Shown here: positions 27,497-36,984 of the stretch, piece by piece | How the letters are laid out: each line of letters opens with the position of its first letter | How positions within the stretch are numbered: the first letter of the stretch is position 1 | From: Sulfuricella denitrificans skB26 | GTDB taxonomy: Bacteria > Pseudomonadota > Gammaproteobacteria > Burkholderiales > Sulfuricellaceae | NCBI RefSeq assembly: GCF_000297055.2 | Contig: NC_022357.1 | Location: 868,001-932,000, forward strand | DNA length: 64,000 nt | Direction: 5' to 3' | Notes under the pieces: generated by a model | The model's database searches: none | What the model saw: only the letters and a program-made list of their open reading frames with translations | What the model was told of the DNA's origin: nothing | Translations under genes and position numbers: made by a program

Positions 27497-28153
27497 TTAG
27501 CCCCATAGCCGGTCATTATTTTGAGTTGTGACGCGAAATGACTTGAAGGCAAGTCGAGCTTTCCGGATGAGTACGCTTGACGCTAGACTGCCAAGCGCTA
27601 TTTCTACGTCGGCTCGACTAATTGCAGATTCTGCACCCACGATAACTTCAGTTAATTGCAGTTTGTCCGAAAAGCCTGCAAAGAACAGCTGTGTTTCTGC
27701 GTCGCGTTCTTCGAGCTCGGAAAAAGCGCGCATCTCCTGTTCGTAGTGCCAGTGAGCGTACTTGGTAGAAAGCAATTTTATGATTGTGGCTTCGTCTGTA
27801 GTTCCTCGCTCCAGTAGCTCTCGTGCATCCTCTCGTGAGCGTAGGCCTGAGTAAGTTACGGGGTGTATTGAATCATCTGGAACATTAAAGCAAAGGCACA
27901 GACCCCGATGCTTGTCCGCGTAGTGGCTCCACTGTACTGGATTACGCCAAGTACGGCTAAAGCAAACCATCCCAAAGCGCTTAGCAATATCCGTTTTCCA
28001 CGCAAGAATAGCTGCACGGAGGTCTGAATTTGAAAGGTCGAGGCAGAGCAGTTCGAAGGGATCGTTTAGGTCTTCAATCGTCGCAATTTTCAACCTACGG
28101 CGTTGTATGTCGTCTAGACCATAGTTCGCGGGGGCAAAATGGTAGGCCTGCAT
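27497..28153 (-). CDS. DUF2971 domain protein
   Basis: A 218-residue soluble protein. Typical DUF2971 features are the N-terminal YHFAPANYGLDDI, the LNDPFEL motif, FGMVCFSRTWRNPVQWSHYADKHRGLCLCFN, and the EQEMRAF segment. The biochemical function is unknown; members often sit in variable regions. The gene is visibly more AT-rich than its neighbours, starts 9 bases after the DAHP synthase stop on the same strand, and is flanked on the other side by the palindromic element. This suggests later acquisition. Confidence 0.8.
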   Translation of the reverse strand: MQAYHFAPANYGLDDIQRRRLKIATIEDLNDPFELLCLDLSNSDLRAAILAWKTDIAKRFGMVCFSRTWRNPVQWSHYADKHRGLCLCFNVPDDSIHPVTYSGLRSREDARELLERGTTDEATIIKLLSTKYAHWHYEQEMRAFSELEERDAETQLFFAGFSDKLQLTEVIVGAESAISRADVEIALGSLASSVLIRKARLAFKSFRVTTQNNDRLWG

Positions 28154-28161
28154 TGAAGTAG

Positions 28162-29280
28162 CTAACTGGCTTTAGCTTCGCCCATCAGCCTGACATTCTT
28201 CTCATAAGCCTCCCGCGCATTCCTCACACACTCCAGGAACAACGGCAACTCCTCCATCAGCAGCGCCTGCGGACCATCCACCAGCGCTTTGGTGGGCGCC
28301 GGATGGAAATCCACCAGGATCATGTTGGCGCCGGCGATTACCCCTTGCATGGTGGCGTGGAAGATTTCGAGCAGACCGTCCGGGGCGCGGTTGCGGGTGC
28401 CGACTGAGTGCGATGGGTCGACACATACCGGCATTCTGGTCAGGCGCTTGACTACGGGGACATGGGCGAAATCGACCAGGTTGCGGTGCGGATCGCCCAT
28501 GTTGGTTTTCATGCCACGGAGGCCGAACACCACGTTGCGGTTGCCTTCCGAGGCCAGGTATTCGGCGGCGTTGAGGGATTCATCGAGGGTGATGCCGAAG
28601 CCGCGTTTGAACAGCACCGGAAATTCGCGCTGGCGACCGACAATTTTCAGCAGTTCGAAGTTCTGGGTATTGCGGGTGCCGATCTGAAGCATGACCCCGG
28701 TGGGGTTGCCAGTCTGTTTCAGGGCCTCAAGGATCTCGTCGGCATGGGACTCATGGGTGATTTCCATGGCGATCACTTTGATGCCGTATTTGCCGGCCAG
28801 TTCGAACACCCAGGGCAAGCAGTCCTTGCCGTGGCCCTGGAAGGCGTAGGGGCTGGTGCGCGGCTTGTAGGCGCCCATCCGGGTACAGACCTGGCCGTGT
28901 TCCTGGAGTGCCTTCATCATCATCTCGACGTGTTCAGGCGTGTCCACCGCGCACAGGCCGGCGAAGACGTTCAGGTTGTCCTGGCCGAAGCGCACGCCGT
29001 TGTATTCGAAATGGGTGGGGCGATGGTCGTCCTTGTGCCGCCCCAGCACCCGGTATTCCTCGGAAATGCGCACGGCGCGCTCGACGCCGGGCAGGCTTTC
29101 CATGTCCTCGATGGATAGCGCGGCGGTATCGCCGATCAGGTAGATTTCAGTCAGGGTCTGATGGGCGCCTTTTTCCTGGTGGATGCGGGTCTTGATCTTG
29201 GGTAAGTGGTCCAGGTGGTCAAGCAGTTGGCGGTATTCGTTGCTGTCGGGCTGGGCATTGGGGGAAAGGATCAGGATCAT
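28162..29280 (-). CDS. 3-deoxy-7-phosphoheptulonate synthase, type I-beta
   Basis: A 372-residue enzyme condensing PEP and erythrose-4-phosphate, the first step of the shikimate pathway. The N-terminal ferredoxin-like regulatory-type domain (about residues 1-75) is followed by a TIM barrel. The barrel contains AGLCAVDTPEHVE, RMGAYKPRTSPYAFQGHG, IGTRNTQNFELLK, VLFKRGFG and CVDPSHSVGTRN (metal and phosphate ligands). This matches the AroA/AroF I-beta group rather than the AroG I-alpha enzymes. lpxH lies 15 bases upstream on the same strand. Confidence 0.92.
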   Translation of the reverse strand: MILILSPNAQPDSNEYRQLLDHLDHLPKIKTRIHQEKGAHQTLTEIYLIGDTAALSIEDMESLPGVERAVRISEEYRVLGRHKDDHRPTHFEYNGVRFGQDNLNVFAGLCAVDTPEHVEMMMKALQEHGQVCTRMGAYKPRTSPYAFQGHGKDCLPWVFELAGKYGIKVIAMEITHESHADEILEALKQTGNPTGVMLQIGTRNTQNFELLKIVGRQREFPVLFKRGFGITLDESLNAAEYLASEGNRNVVFGLRGMKTNMGDPHRNLVDFAHVPVVKRLTRMPVCVDPSHSVGTRNRAPDGLLEIFHATMQGVIAGANMILVDFHPAPTKALVDGPQALLMEELPLFLECVRNAREAYEKNVRLMGEAKAS

Positions 29281-29295
29281 TATGGTGCTCCAGAT

Positions 29296-30018
29296 TTAGA
29301 TTTGAATTGGCTCGCATCCTGCGGCATCGCAGCGCAGATAGCTGCCATGATCATACCAGCTATCCAGTACCCAGCGCTCGCAATCGCGGCCATCGACCCG
29401 GTGCCGGTGAAGGGCGGGACGGTGGGTGTGGCCGTGGATCAGGCGGGGGTAGGCGTGTTCGCGCAGGGCGGCGGCGACCGCGTCCGGGTGAACATCCATC
29501 TCCACGATGGATTTCAGTTGCTTGTCGGCCTCGCTGCGCTGGCGCAGTGCCTCGATCTCGGCCTTGCGCTCTGCCAGAGGGCGGGCGAGGAACTCCGTTT
29601 GCCATGTTGGTTGTCTGACCTTGGCGCGGAAGGAGAGATAAGCTGTATCGCCGGTACAAAGGGTGTCGCCATGCATCAGCAGGGTCGGGGTGCCGTAAAG
29701 GTCGATCAGGGTGGGGTCGGGGATCAGGCGGGCGTGGGCGGCGCGCGCGAAGTCCTCGGCGATGAGGAAATCGCGGTTGCCGTGCATGATGAAAACCGCT
29801 GTGCCATTCTGGCTTAATTCCGCCAGAGTGCTTGTGACCGTAGCATGATTGGGATCGGCCAGGTCGTCGTCGCCTGCCCAGTATTCGAACAGGTCGCCCA
29901 GAATGTACAACGCCTCAGCCCGGGATGCGATGGAGCGAGCAAACTCTTTAAATACTCGCGTAGTCTGCGGGCGCTCCGGGCTTAGGTGCAGGTCGGCGAC
30001 GAACAGGCTGTGGGGCAT
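29296..30018 (-). CDS. lpxH: UDP-2,3-diacylglucosamine diphosphatase
   Basis: A 240-residue metallophosphoesterase of lipid A synthesis. The motif chain is intact: FVADLHLSPERP, YILGDLFEYWAGDDD, MHGNRDFLI, LMHGDTLCTGD and LIHGHTHRPALH. It hydrolyses UDP-diacylglucosamine to lipid X at the inner membrane, which confirms an LPS-making Gram-negative host. It lies downstream of the two cyclophilin genes, separated by a heptamer-like array. Confidence 0.95.
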   Translation of the reverse strand: MPHSLFVADLHLSPERPQTTRVFKEFARSIASRAEALYILGDLFEYWAGDDDLADPNHATVTSTLAELSQNGTAVFIMHGNRDFLIAEDFARAAHARLIPDPTLIDLYGTPTLLMHGDTLCTGDTAYLSFRAKVRQPTWQTEFLARPLAERKAEIEALRQRSEADKQLKSIVEMDVHPDAVAAALREHAYPRLIHGHTHRPALHRHRVDGRDCERWVLDSWYDHGSYLRCDAAGCEPIQI

Positions 30019-30020
30019 GG

Positions 30021-30105
30021 TGTTCAGCTATCAGTTTTCAATCATCAGTAAAGTCTGCACGGCTTCACCGAGCTCAAAACCAAAACTGACGGCTGAAAGT
30101 CCTTA
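30021..30105 (+). repeat. Degenerate inverted heptamer array between ppiB and lpxH
   Basis: One side reads TCAGCTA, TCAGTTT, TCAATCA, TCAGTAA in steps of seven. The other carries AAAACTG, ACGGCTG, AAAG, whose complement (CAGCCGTCAGTTTT) resembles the first side. The heptamer differs from the GTGAGGA kind, but the layout (co-oriented genes, arms inverted) is the same. Complementarity is weaker than in the other arrays. Confidence 0.5.
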
Positions 30106-30108
30106 TTG

Positions 30109-30600
30109 TTATATCACTTCGACGCTCTCGATCACCACATCTTCAAGAGGCACATCCTGATAACCTGCCTGGCTGCCGGTCTTGACCTTGCCGATGCGGT
30201 CCACAACCTCCTTGCCGTCAGTTACTTTGCCGAAGACACAGTAGCCGAAGCCCTGCGGAGTTGGCGCGGTGTGGTTGAGAAAGCTGTTGTTGGCCGTATT
30301 GATGAAAAACTGGCTGGAAGCCGAATGGGGGTTGGGGGTGCGTGCCATGGCGATGGTGTAGGTTTCGTTCTTCAGGCCGTTGGCGGCTTCGTTCTCGATC
30401 TCCGCCAGGGTTTCCTTCTGGATCAGACCCGACATGAAACCGCCGCCTTGAACCATGAAGCCATCGATGACGCGATGGAATATCGTGCCGTCGTAAAAGC
30501 CTTTTTCTGCGTATTTGAGGAAATTCTCAACGGTTTTTGGGGCTTTTTCGGCATCCAGATCGAGGGTGATGTCGCCGAAATTGGTGTGGAGCTTAACCAT
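30109..30600 (-). CDS. ppiB: Cytoplasmic peptidyl-prolyl isomerase (cyclophilin B)
   Basis: A 163-residue cyclophilin without a signal peptide. It has [35 protein letters not shown] with the catalytic Arg, [15 protein letters not shown] and GYCVFGKV. It catalyses proline isomerisation in the cytoplasm. The start overlaps the stop of the periplasmic cyclophilin by 8 bases, so the two are co-translated. Confidence 0.95.
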   Translation of the reverse strand: MVKLHTNFGDITLDLDAEKAPKTVENFLKYAEKGFYDGTIFHRVIDGFMVQGGGFMSGLIQKETLAEIENEAANGLKNETYTIAMARTPNPHSASSQFFINTANNSFLNHTAPTPQGFGYCVFGKVTDGKEVVDRIGKVKTGSQAGYQDVPLEDVVIESVEVI

Positions 30601-31243
30601 GGGTCTTTTCCTTTTTGCTCAGTTTGATTTTCTTGGGGGATGTTGCCGGCGCCGCCTTGGTGATTTCCGCCAGAGTTTCGGTGGCTAGCGCCATTTCCTC
30701 GATGACCACCGGTTCGATCGGAACGTCGGCGGTAAACGGCCCGCCGGATGCTGTTGGCAGAGCCCCGATTTTTTTCGCGATATCCATACCTTTGATTACT
30801 TTGCCGAAGACGCAATAGCCGTAGTAATCGGGATGGGGGCGGTGGTGGTTGAGAAACTTGTTGTCATCGAGGTTGATGAAGAATTGTGCGGTGGCTGAGT
30901 CCGGGTCATAGGCACGCGCCATGGAGAGCGTGCCGCGTTCGTTCCTGAGGCCGTTGGTCGCTTCATTGGGAACGGGATCGAAGGTGGGTTTGTACTGGAA
31001 ATCCGGGGTGAAACCACCGCCCTGGATGATGAATTGCTGAATGGTGCGGTGGAACACAGTGCCATTGTAATGGCCACTGCTGACATAGTGCAGGAAGTTG
31101 GCGACGGTTTTAGGCGCCTTGTCAGGATACAACTCAAGCACGATTTCGCCCTGGTTGGTACGCATTTTGACCAGCGGATTGGCGGCGAGCGCGCTGGTAC
31201 TGATGAGCAAGCTAATGATGATCATGGTCAGACGGAATTTCAT
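30593..31243 (-). CDS. Periplasmic peptidyl-prolyl isomerase (cyclophilin A type)
   Basis: A 216-residue cyclophilin with a signal peptide ([22 protein letters not shown]). It has the same catalytic pattern as its neighbour: [33 protein letters not shown] and GYCVFGKVI. It has an extra Lys-rich C-terminal tail of about 30 residues ([11 protein letters not shown]). ATG 31243 was chosen because it puts the signal peptide at the start and overlaps the transpeptidase stop (ATGA). Tandem periplasmic and cytoplasmic copies probably arose by duplication. Confidence 0.92.
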   Translation of the reverse strand: MKFRLTMIIISLLISTSALAANPLVKMRTNQGEIVLELYPDKAPKTVANFLHYVSSGHYNGTVFHRTIQQFIIQGGGFTPDFQYKPTFDPVPNEATNGLRNERGTLSMARAYDPDSATAQFFINLDDNKFLNHHRPHPDYYGYCVFGKVIKGMDIAKKIGALPTASGGPFTADVPIEPVVIEEMALATETLAEITKAAPATSPKKIKLSKKEKTHG

Positions 31244-32487
31244 GCGGCCCCCTCGTAGACAATTTTCCATTCGTTGCTGTCGAACTTCCAGTATTGTCGC
31301 TTGCGCATCTGGTTTTTCAGATTGTTACTGCTGTAATCCTGGTTGAATGTTATCACCATCAGGTTATCGTTGCCCGGGTAGCTGAAGATGCTGATATTCG
31401 ACAGTTTAATCTTGACCCAGGTTTTGCTGGCGTTAACCTGGCGCTTCTGTGCGTCCCAGGAACTGTAGTTTTGGCCGGGGGCATTGAAGTTTCGTGAATA
31501 ATGCCGTAAATATTTATCAGAATCAATGCTCTCCCAGTCGTGCCGCCAGTCCTCGACGAGTTTGCTGAGTTCGCTACGCTGGGCGGCGAGTTCCTTGGGG
31601 TCGACCCAGTCTACCTTGTCGCTGATTATTACCGGGGTCAGACCCACCTGCAGGTTCTTTCCGATTGTATCCATGTCAGGATTGGCCAGTACCACGCAGC
31701 CGTTGCTGGCGCGCGGCGGGCGGCTGTAAGTGTCGCTGGGCACGCCGTGCAGCCAGATGCCGTGGCCGTTCTTGCCCTGTTGACGGTCCCATTCATTAGG
31801 ATAGCTGATGGGGAAGGCGCCGGTGCCGTAAAAATCGGAAATCTGGGTTTTGGGCAGGCTGGCTGTAATGAAGTAGACGCCAAGAGGTGTTTTCTGGTCG
31901 CCTTCCTTGTTTTTTTCGGCGCCGGCCTTGCCGCTGCTGACATAGTAGTCGGCCACATAGCGTGGCGTACCGTTGTCGTTCTGGAACAGGTAAAGCCGTG
32001 ATTTACTGGTGTCCACCACGATCGCGTGATGTTGTTCCGGCTGGAACTGGACCAGATATTTGGGCACAAGATTAACCGGCATCTGCTCCAGGTGACGGAG
32101 CAGGCGGGCGCGGGCTTCCTCGCGCAGATCGGAGATTTGATGCTGGGAGGCGCCGGCGGCGCTACCGATGGTACTGAGTGGATGCGCCCGCGCCATTAGC
32201 AGGTCGCCCCGGATCAGGTGGGCAAGCTTGAAATTGGGGTAGAGCTTGAGCAGGGCCTCGACGTCGCTCATGGCGAGGTCGAGGTGGTTTTGCCGGATTT
32301 CCAGCAGGCTTTTTACCAGCATCGATTCGAGGTCGCTTGGAGACTGGTGTTGCGGAGCTTCGCTTTTTTCTTCGGGACCGGGACGGTGATCCTTGGTCAG
32401 GGCGAAAAAGCCCAATACTGAGGCCAAGGCGACTGCAACGACAAGGGTGATCCTGGCTATACCGGACAAATGGAAGGTTCTGCGCAA
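31240..32487 (-). CDS. L,D-transpeptidase (YkuD) with C-terminal NTF2-like domain
   Basis: A 415-residue envelope enzyme. An N-terminal transmembrane or signal anchor occupies about residues 12-30, then comes a helical region. The YkuD catalytic domain spans about 145-290, with WLHGVP (H248) and SNGCVVL (catalytic C264). A C-terminal NTF2/SnoaL-like domain of about 110 residues contains WRHDWESIDSDKYLRHYS. It should form or edit 3-3 cross-links or anchor proteins to peptidoglycan in the periplasm. The same C-terminal domain type is on the neighbouring TPR protein, whose gene ends 7 bases upstream. Confidence 0.9.
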   Translation of the reverse strand: MRRTFHLSGIARITLVVAVALASVLGFFALTKDHRPGPEEKSEAPQHQSPSDLESMLVKSLLEIRQNHLDLAMSDVEALLKLYPNFKLAHLIRGDLLMARAHPLSTIGSAAGASQHQISDLREEARARLLRHLEQMPVNLVPKYLVQFQPEQHHAIVVDTSKSRLYLFQNDNGTPRYVADYYVSSGKAGAEKNKEGDQKTPLGVYFITASLPKTQISDFYGTGAFPISYPNEWDRQQGKNGHGIWLHGVPSDTYSRPPRASNGCVVLANPDMDTIGKNLQVGLTPVIISDKVDWVDPKELAAQRSELSKLVEDWRHDWESIDSDKYLRHYSRNFNAPGQNYSSWDAQKRQVNASKTWVKIKLSNISIFSYPGNDNLMVITFNQDYSSNNLKNQMRKRQYWKFDSNEWKIVYEGAA

Positions 32488-32494
32488 AATGTGA

Positions 32495-33598
32495 CTACCG
32501 GCCGACCCGCTCCTGCTGGATCAGCCATTTATCTCCCACTTTCACCATTGCAATCGTTTTTGTCGTGGTTGATTGCAAGGCATCGGATTTGTAAGATTGC
32601 TTGAAAGTTACGCTGGCATGGCCGGCATCGCTAATGGTGACGCGCGGGGCTTCGATGCCGACGTGGATTGACTTGGGCCGACTGATGCGATTCTTGCGCT
32701 CTTTTTCCCAGGATGCCCGGCTGCCGCCCGACACCTTGAAATCCTTGGCGTAATAGGAAAGATAGGAGCTCACGTTTTTGCTCGACCAGGCATTGGCCCA
32801 GCCGTTGAGCGCTTTCAGTACGCCGGCCTCGGTGTCGGATTTGCTGACTTGCTCGGTTACGGGCGCGGCCTTGGGTTCCAGTGCGGGTTTGGCAGGCACC
32901 GGTGCGGGGGCTGGCACTGGTTGCACTACGGAAGGGGTCGGCGCGGGTACGGGCTTGATTGGTTCGGGTTTTGCCGGGGTTGTTGCGGGCGCGGCGGCAG
33001 GGGTAGGGGTAGGGGCAGCCGTTGGGATTACGGTCTTGGTCGGGGCTCGGTTCGATTTGCCGTTGGCGGAGAACAGTTCCTTGACCAGCGCCAGCTTGGT
33101 TTGCGCAGCGACATTACCCTTGTCCAGTTGTAACGCCTTGTCATAGGCCTGGCTTGCCATTTTGGCGTAGATGTCGCCAAGGTTCTCGTGCGCGGTGGCA
33201 TAGCTGGGGTGGGTGTTGATCGCCATTTCCAGGGCATGGCGGGCTTTATCGTACTGCCCCTGGGAGGCATACAGCACCGCCAGGTTATTGTAGGGTTCGG
33301 GCAGTTCGGGGTATTCCTCGGTAAGCCGGGTGAATATCTGGATCGCTTCTGCCTTCTTGCCCTGCTCTGCCAGGATCAGCCCCTTGAGAAAACGGCCTTG
33401 GGCAATCTTCGGCCCCTGGGCGTCCTTGGGGCGGTTGGTGAGATAGCTTTCGAGGCGTTCCAGGGCCTTGTCGTTCTGCCCCTGTTTGTAGAGCTTGCTG
33501 ATGTCCTGCAACTCATCGGCGCGTGCAGGCTGACCGAAGGTGAAGAGCAAGGTGCAGAACAGGGAGGCTAAGATCGTGGCAATGCGGAAACGGCTCAT
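32495..33598 (-). CDS. Secreted TPR protein with C-terminal NTF2-like domain
   Basis: A 367-residue exported protein with a signal peptide ending PARA-DE. TPR repeats cover about residues 30-170 (DISKLYKQGQNDKALERLESYL, EPYNNLAVLYASQGQYDKARHAL, AHENLGDIYAKMASQAYDKAL). A Pro/Ala/Thr-rich linker follows, then a C-terminal NTF2/SnoaL-like domain (WANAWSSKNVSSYLSYYAKDF) like that of the adjacent L,D-transpeptidase. ATG 33598 was preferred over the upstream 33664 because of the signal peptide. The TPR part may tether the transpeptidase to partners; that is inference. Confidence 0.85.
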   Translation of the reverse strand: MSRFRIATILASLFCTLLFTFGQPARADELQDISKLYKQGQNDKALERLESYLTNRPKDAQGPKIAQGRFLKGLILAEQGKKAEAIQIFTRLTEEYPELPEPYNNLAVLYASQGQYDKARHALEMAINTHPSYATAHENLGDIYAKMASQAYDKALQLDKGNVAAQTKLALVKELFSANGKSNRAPTKTVIPTAAPTPTPAAAPATTPAKPEPIKPVPAPTPSVVQPVPAPAPVPAKPALEPKAAPVTEQVSKSDTEAGVLKALNGWANAWSSKNVSSYLSYYAKDFKVSGGSRASWEKERKNRISRPKSIHVGIEAPRVTISDAGHASVTFKQSYKSDALQSTTTKTIAMVKVGDKWLIQQERVGR

Positions 33599-33702
33599 TG
33601 GTAGTATACTTTTCACTATGTGGCAAACAGGCTGAATTCTAACAAGAACCGCCCCTTTCACCAAACCCTTTGCTTCGAATCTTTTCAGAATGACCCAAGT
33701 TT

Positions 33703-35385
33703 ATGAGCAGCAGCGATAACACCCCCATTCCCGTTCCCCATTTCATCCGCAACATCATCGAAGCCGATCTGGCCAGCGGCAAGCACAAGAGCATCGTCAC
33801 GCGCTTTCCGCCTGAGCCCAATGGCTACCTTCATGTCGGCCACGCCAAGTCGATCTGTCTGAATTTCGGCCTGGCGCTTGATTATCAGGGTCGATGTAAC
33901 TTGCGTTTCGATGATACCAACCCGGAGAAAGAGAGCGAGGAATACGCCCGGTCGATTCAGGACGATGTGCGCTGGCTGGGCTTTCAGTGGGACGGCGAGG
34001 TGCGCTGGGCATCGGACTATTTCGAGGCGTTGTACGATTACGCGGTCGAGCTGATCCGGCAGGGCAAGGCTTATGTAGATGACCTCAGCGCCGAGGCAAT
34101 GCGCGAATATCGCGGCACGCTCACCGCGCCGGGCAGAAACAGTCCTTACCGCGATCGCCCGGCGGCAGAAAATATCGACCTGTTCGCCCGCATGCGCGCC
34201 GGTGAGTTTCCCGACGGCAGCAAGGTGTTGCGCGCCAAAATCGACATGGCTTCACCCAACATCAACCTGCGTGATCCGGCGATCTACCGCATCCGCCGCG
34301 CCCATCACATCCGCACCGGCGACCAGTGGTGCATCTACCCGATGTACGACTACACCCATTGCATTTCCGATGCGCTGGAGAACATCACCCATTCATTGTG
34401 CACGCTCGAGTTCGAGGATCACCGTCCGCTTTACGACTGGGTGCTGGACCAGCTGCCGGTGCCTTGCCATCCGCAGCAGATCGAATTCTCACGCCTGGAG
34501 CTGCAGTACACCCTGACCAGCAAGCGCAAGTTGAACCAGTTAGTGACGGAAAATCTGGTTTCGGGCTGGGACGATCCGCGCATGCCCACCATCACCGGCA
34601 TGCGCCGGCGCGGCTACACGCCCGAGGGCATCCGTGAGTTTGCGCGGCGCATCGGCATCTCCAAGAGCGACAACGTGGTCGATATGAGTGTGCTCGAGGG
34701 CTGTATCCGCGAGGACATGGAAGTGCGTGTGCCGCGCGTGATGGCGGTGGTTAAGCCGCTGAAAGTGGTGATCACGAACTTCGTCGAGGGCGAAACGCAG
34801 TCGCGTGAAGCCGGCTTCCATCCTAACCACCCCGAGTTTGGCAGCCGGGTGGTGCCGTTTTCGAAAGAAATCTGGATCGAGGCCGACGACTTTGCCGAAA
34901 CACCCCCGCCAGGCTGGCAGCGCCTGGTGCCGGGCGGCGAGGTGCGGCTGCGCTACAGCTATGTGATCAAGTGCGACGAAGCGATCAAGGATGCCGTCGG
35001 CAACGTGGTTGAACTGCGCTGCTCGATCGATCCGGATACTCTCGGCAAGAACCCGCAGGGCCGCAAGGTCAAGGGCGTGATTCACTGGCTTTCCGTCGAG
35101 CATGCACTGGCGGCGGAAGTCCGGCTCTACGACCGCCTGTTTACCGTCGCCGAGCCGGATGGCGACAAGGCGCGCGATTTCCGCGAATTCATCAACCCCG
35201 AATCGCTGACCGTGGTGCAGGGCTGGGTGGAAGCCGCCGTGCGCGATGCCGCGCCCGAAACTCGCTACCAGTTCGAGCGCCTCGGCTACTTCTGCGCCGA
35301 CCGTCGCGACCATCAGCCCGGCGGCAAACTGGTGTTCAACCGCACGGTCACGCTGAAGGATTCGTGGACCAAGGAACAAGGCTGA
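33703..35385 (+). CDS. glnS: Glutaminyl-tRNA synthetase
   Basis: A 560-residue class I synthetase. [21 protein letters not shown] carries the HIGH-type motif, and the second signature is [10 protein letters not shown], with Thr-Ser replacing the usual Met-Ser. The tRNA-acceptor and C-terminal beta-barrel domains are complete. It is divergent from the TPR gene, so 33599-33702 should contain promoters for both; I could not settle them. A heptamer array separates it from cysS. Confidence 0.97.
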   Translation: MSSSDNTPIPVPHFIRNIIEADLASGKHKSIVTRFPPEPNGYLHVGHAKSICLNFGLALDYQGRCNLRFDDTNPEKESEEYARSIQDDVRWLGFQWDGEVRWASDYFEALYDYAVELIRQGKAYVDDLSAEAMREYRGTLTAPGRNSPYRDRPAAENIDLFARMRAGEFPDGSKVLRAKIDMASPNINLRDPAIYRIRRAHHIRTGDQWCIYPMYDYTHCISDALENITHSLCTLEFEDHRPLYDWVLDQLPVPCHPQQIEFSRLELQYTLTSKRKLNQLVTENLVSGWDDPRMPTITGMRRRGYTPEGIREFARRIGISKSDNVVDMSVLEGCIREDMEVRVPRVMAVVKPLKVVITNFVEGETQSREAGFHPNHPEFGSRVVPFSKEIWIEADDFAETPPPGWQRLVPGGEVRLRYSYVIKCDEAIKDAVGNVVELRCSIDPDTLGKNPQGRKVKGVIHWLSVEHALAAEVRLYDRLFTVAEPDGDKARDFREFINPESLTVVQGWVEAAVRDAAPETRYQFERLGYFCADRRDHQPGGKLVFNRTVTLKDSWTKEQG

Positions 35386-35389
35386 TTGG

Positions 35390-35481
35390 GTGAGAGGTTA
35401 GAAGGTGAGGGGTGAGGCGGAAAATCAAAACCTCCACCGTGCCGATTTTGAGCTTTCCCTTCACTCCTTACACCTCACCGC
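35390..35481 (+). repeat. Inverted heptamer array between glnS and cysS
   Basis: The left arm is GTGAGAG, GTTAGAA, then after one extra G GTGAGGG and GTGAGGC (35390-35418). The right arm is TCACTCC, TTACACC, TCACCGC (35461-35481). It begins 5 bases after the glnS stop and ends 16 bases before the cysS start; AAAGG just after it is the cysS ribosome site. Confidence 0.8.
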
Positions 35482-35497
35482 TTTAAAGGTTTATTCA

Positions 35498-36889
35498 ATG
35501 CTGAAAATTTACAACACCCTTTCTCGCTCCAAGCAGGATTTCATCCCTATCGAATCCGGCAAGGTCCGCATGTACGTCTGCGGCATGACGGTGTACGACT
35601 ATTGCCACCTCGGTCATGCGCGGGTGATGGTGGTGTTCGACATGATCAACCGCTGGCTCAGGGCCGACGGTTTCGATGTCACCTACGTGCGCAACATCAC
35701 CGATATCGACGACAAGATCATCAAGCGTGCGGCCGAGAACCACGAGCCTATCGATGCCCTGACCGGCCGCTTCATCGCCGCGATGGACGAGGATGCGACG
35801 AAACTGGGTGTAGAGAAGCCGGAGCATGAACCGCGCGCCACCCAGTACGTGCCGGGCATGATCGCCATGATCCAGGCGCTTATGGACAACGGACTGGCGT
35901 ATGTAGCGAGGAGCGGCGACGTGTGCTATTCGGTGCACAAGTTTCCCGGCTACGGCAAGCTTTCCGGCAAGTCGCTTGATGATCTGCGCGCCGGCGAGCG
36001 AGTGGATGTCGCCGTGGGCAAGGACGACCCACTCGACTTCGTGCTGTGGAAATCGGCCAAGCCCGGCGAGCCGCAGTGGGATTCGCCTTGGGGGCAGGGC
36101 CGCCCGGGCTGGCACATCGAGTGCTCGGTGATGAGCGATGCCCTGCTCGGCGAGCATTTCGACATCCACGGCGGCGGCGCGGACTTGCAGTTTCCCCATC
36201 ACGAGAACGAGATCGCCCAGTCCGAAGGCACCCACGGCCACCAGCACGTCAATTACTGGATCCACAACGGCTTCGTGCGAGTGGACAACGAGAAGATGTC
36301 GAAATCGCTCGGCAACTTCTTCACCATCCGCGAAGTGCTGGAGCGCTACGATGCCGAAGTGGTGCGCTTCTTTATCCTGCGCGCCCACTACCGCAGTCCG
36401 CTCAACTATTCCGACCAGCATCTGGACGATGCCAAGGGCGCGCTGACGAGGCTTTACACCGCGCTAAAAAATGTCCCGCCTCACCCCTCACCTCTCACCC
36501 CTCACGGCGTAGCGATTGACTGGCATGACCCTTATGCCGCCGCCTTCAAGGCGGCGATGGAAGACGACTTCAATACGGCCGAGGCGGTTGCTGTATTGTT
36601 CGACTTGGCCAACGAAGCCAACAAAACTCACGATAAACAACTTGCTAGCCTGCTCAGGACATTGGGTGGGGTGCTGGGATTATTGCAGCGCGGTCCGAGC
36701 GAGTTTTTGCAGGGCGGCGCGGGGGAGTCGGGTTGCACGCCGGAACAGATCGAACAGCGTATCGCTGCACGGATTGCTGCGAAAAAAGCCAAGGATTATG
36801 CTGCAGCCGACCGCATTCGCAAGGAATTGCTGGATCAAGGTGTCGTGTTGGAGGATACGCCGCAGGGCACGGTTTGGCGGCGCGCTTAG
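35498..36889 (+). CDS. cysS: Cysteinyl-tRNA synthetase
   Basis: A 463-residue class I synthetase. It has [17 protein letters not shown] (zinc Cys and HLGH), the zinc-binding [10 protein letters not shown] and [15 protein letters not shown] regions, and [11 protein letters not shown] 35498 follows AAAGG; the upstream extension covers the repeat array. Around residue 327 the sequence [10 protein letters not shown] is encoded by TCACCCC-type heptamers, an in-frame insertion in the loop between the catalytic and anticodon-binding parts. The frame is kept, so the enzyme is presumably functional. Confidence 0.96.
   Translation: MLKIYNTLSRSKQDFIPIESGKVRMYVCGMTVYDYCHLGHARVMVVFDMINRWLRADGFDVTYVRNITDIDDKIIKRAAENHEPIDALTGRFIAAMDEDATKLGVEKPEHEPRATQYVPGMIAMIQALMDNGLAYVARSGDVCYSVHKFPGYGKLSGKSLDDLRAGERVDVAVGKDDPLDFVLWKSAKPGEPQWDSPWGQGRPGWHIECSVMSDALLGEHFDIHGGGADLQFPHHENEIAQSEGTHGHQHVNYWIHNGFVRVDNEKMSKSLGNFFTIREVLERYDAEVVRFFILRAHYRSPLNYSDQHLDDAKGALTRLYTALKNVPPHPSPLTPHGVAIDWHDPYAAAFKAAMEDDFNTAEAVAVLFDLANEANKTHDKQLASLLRTLGGVLGLLQRGPSEFLQGGAGESGCTPEQIEQRIAARIAAKKAKDYAAADRIRKELLDQGVVLEDTPQGTVWRRA
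36481..36505 (+). repeat. In-frame heptamer run inside cysS
   Basis: TCACCCC, TCACCTC, TCACCCC and TCAC follow one another within the coding sequence and are read as HPSPLTPH. The heptamers match one arm of the intergenic arrays. No opposite arm is present here. Confidence 0.75.
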
Positions 36890-36984
36890 TGTCAGTTCAG
36901 CGCGGAAGTTGGTTGGTCTGGTTTTTGATGCTAAAGTAAGTGCCTGGTTTTAAAAATAAAAAATATCAACTGGCGGAGGCAGGT

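Noticed and set aside
33599-33702. TATACT/TTGCCA as a promoter for the TPR gene
   Set aside because: The spacing of 12 bases is too short for a sigma-70 promoter and the -10 box would sit within a few bases of the start codon.
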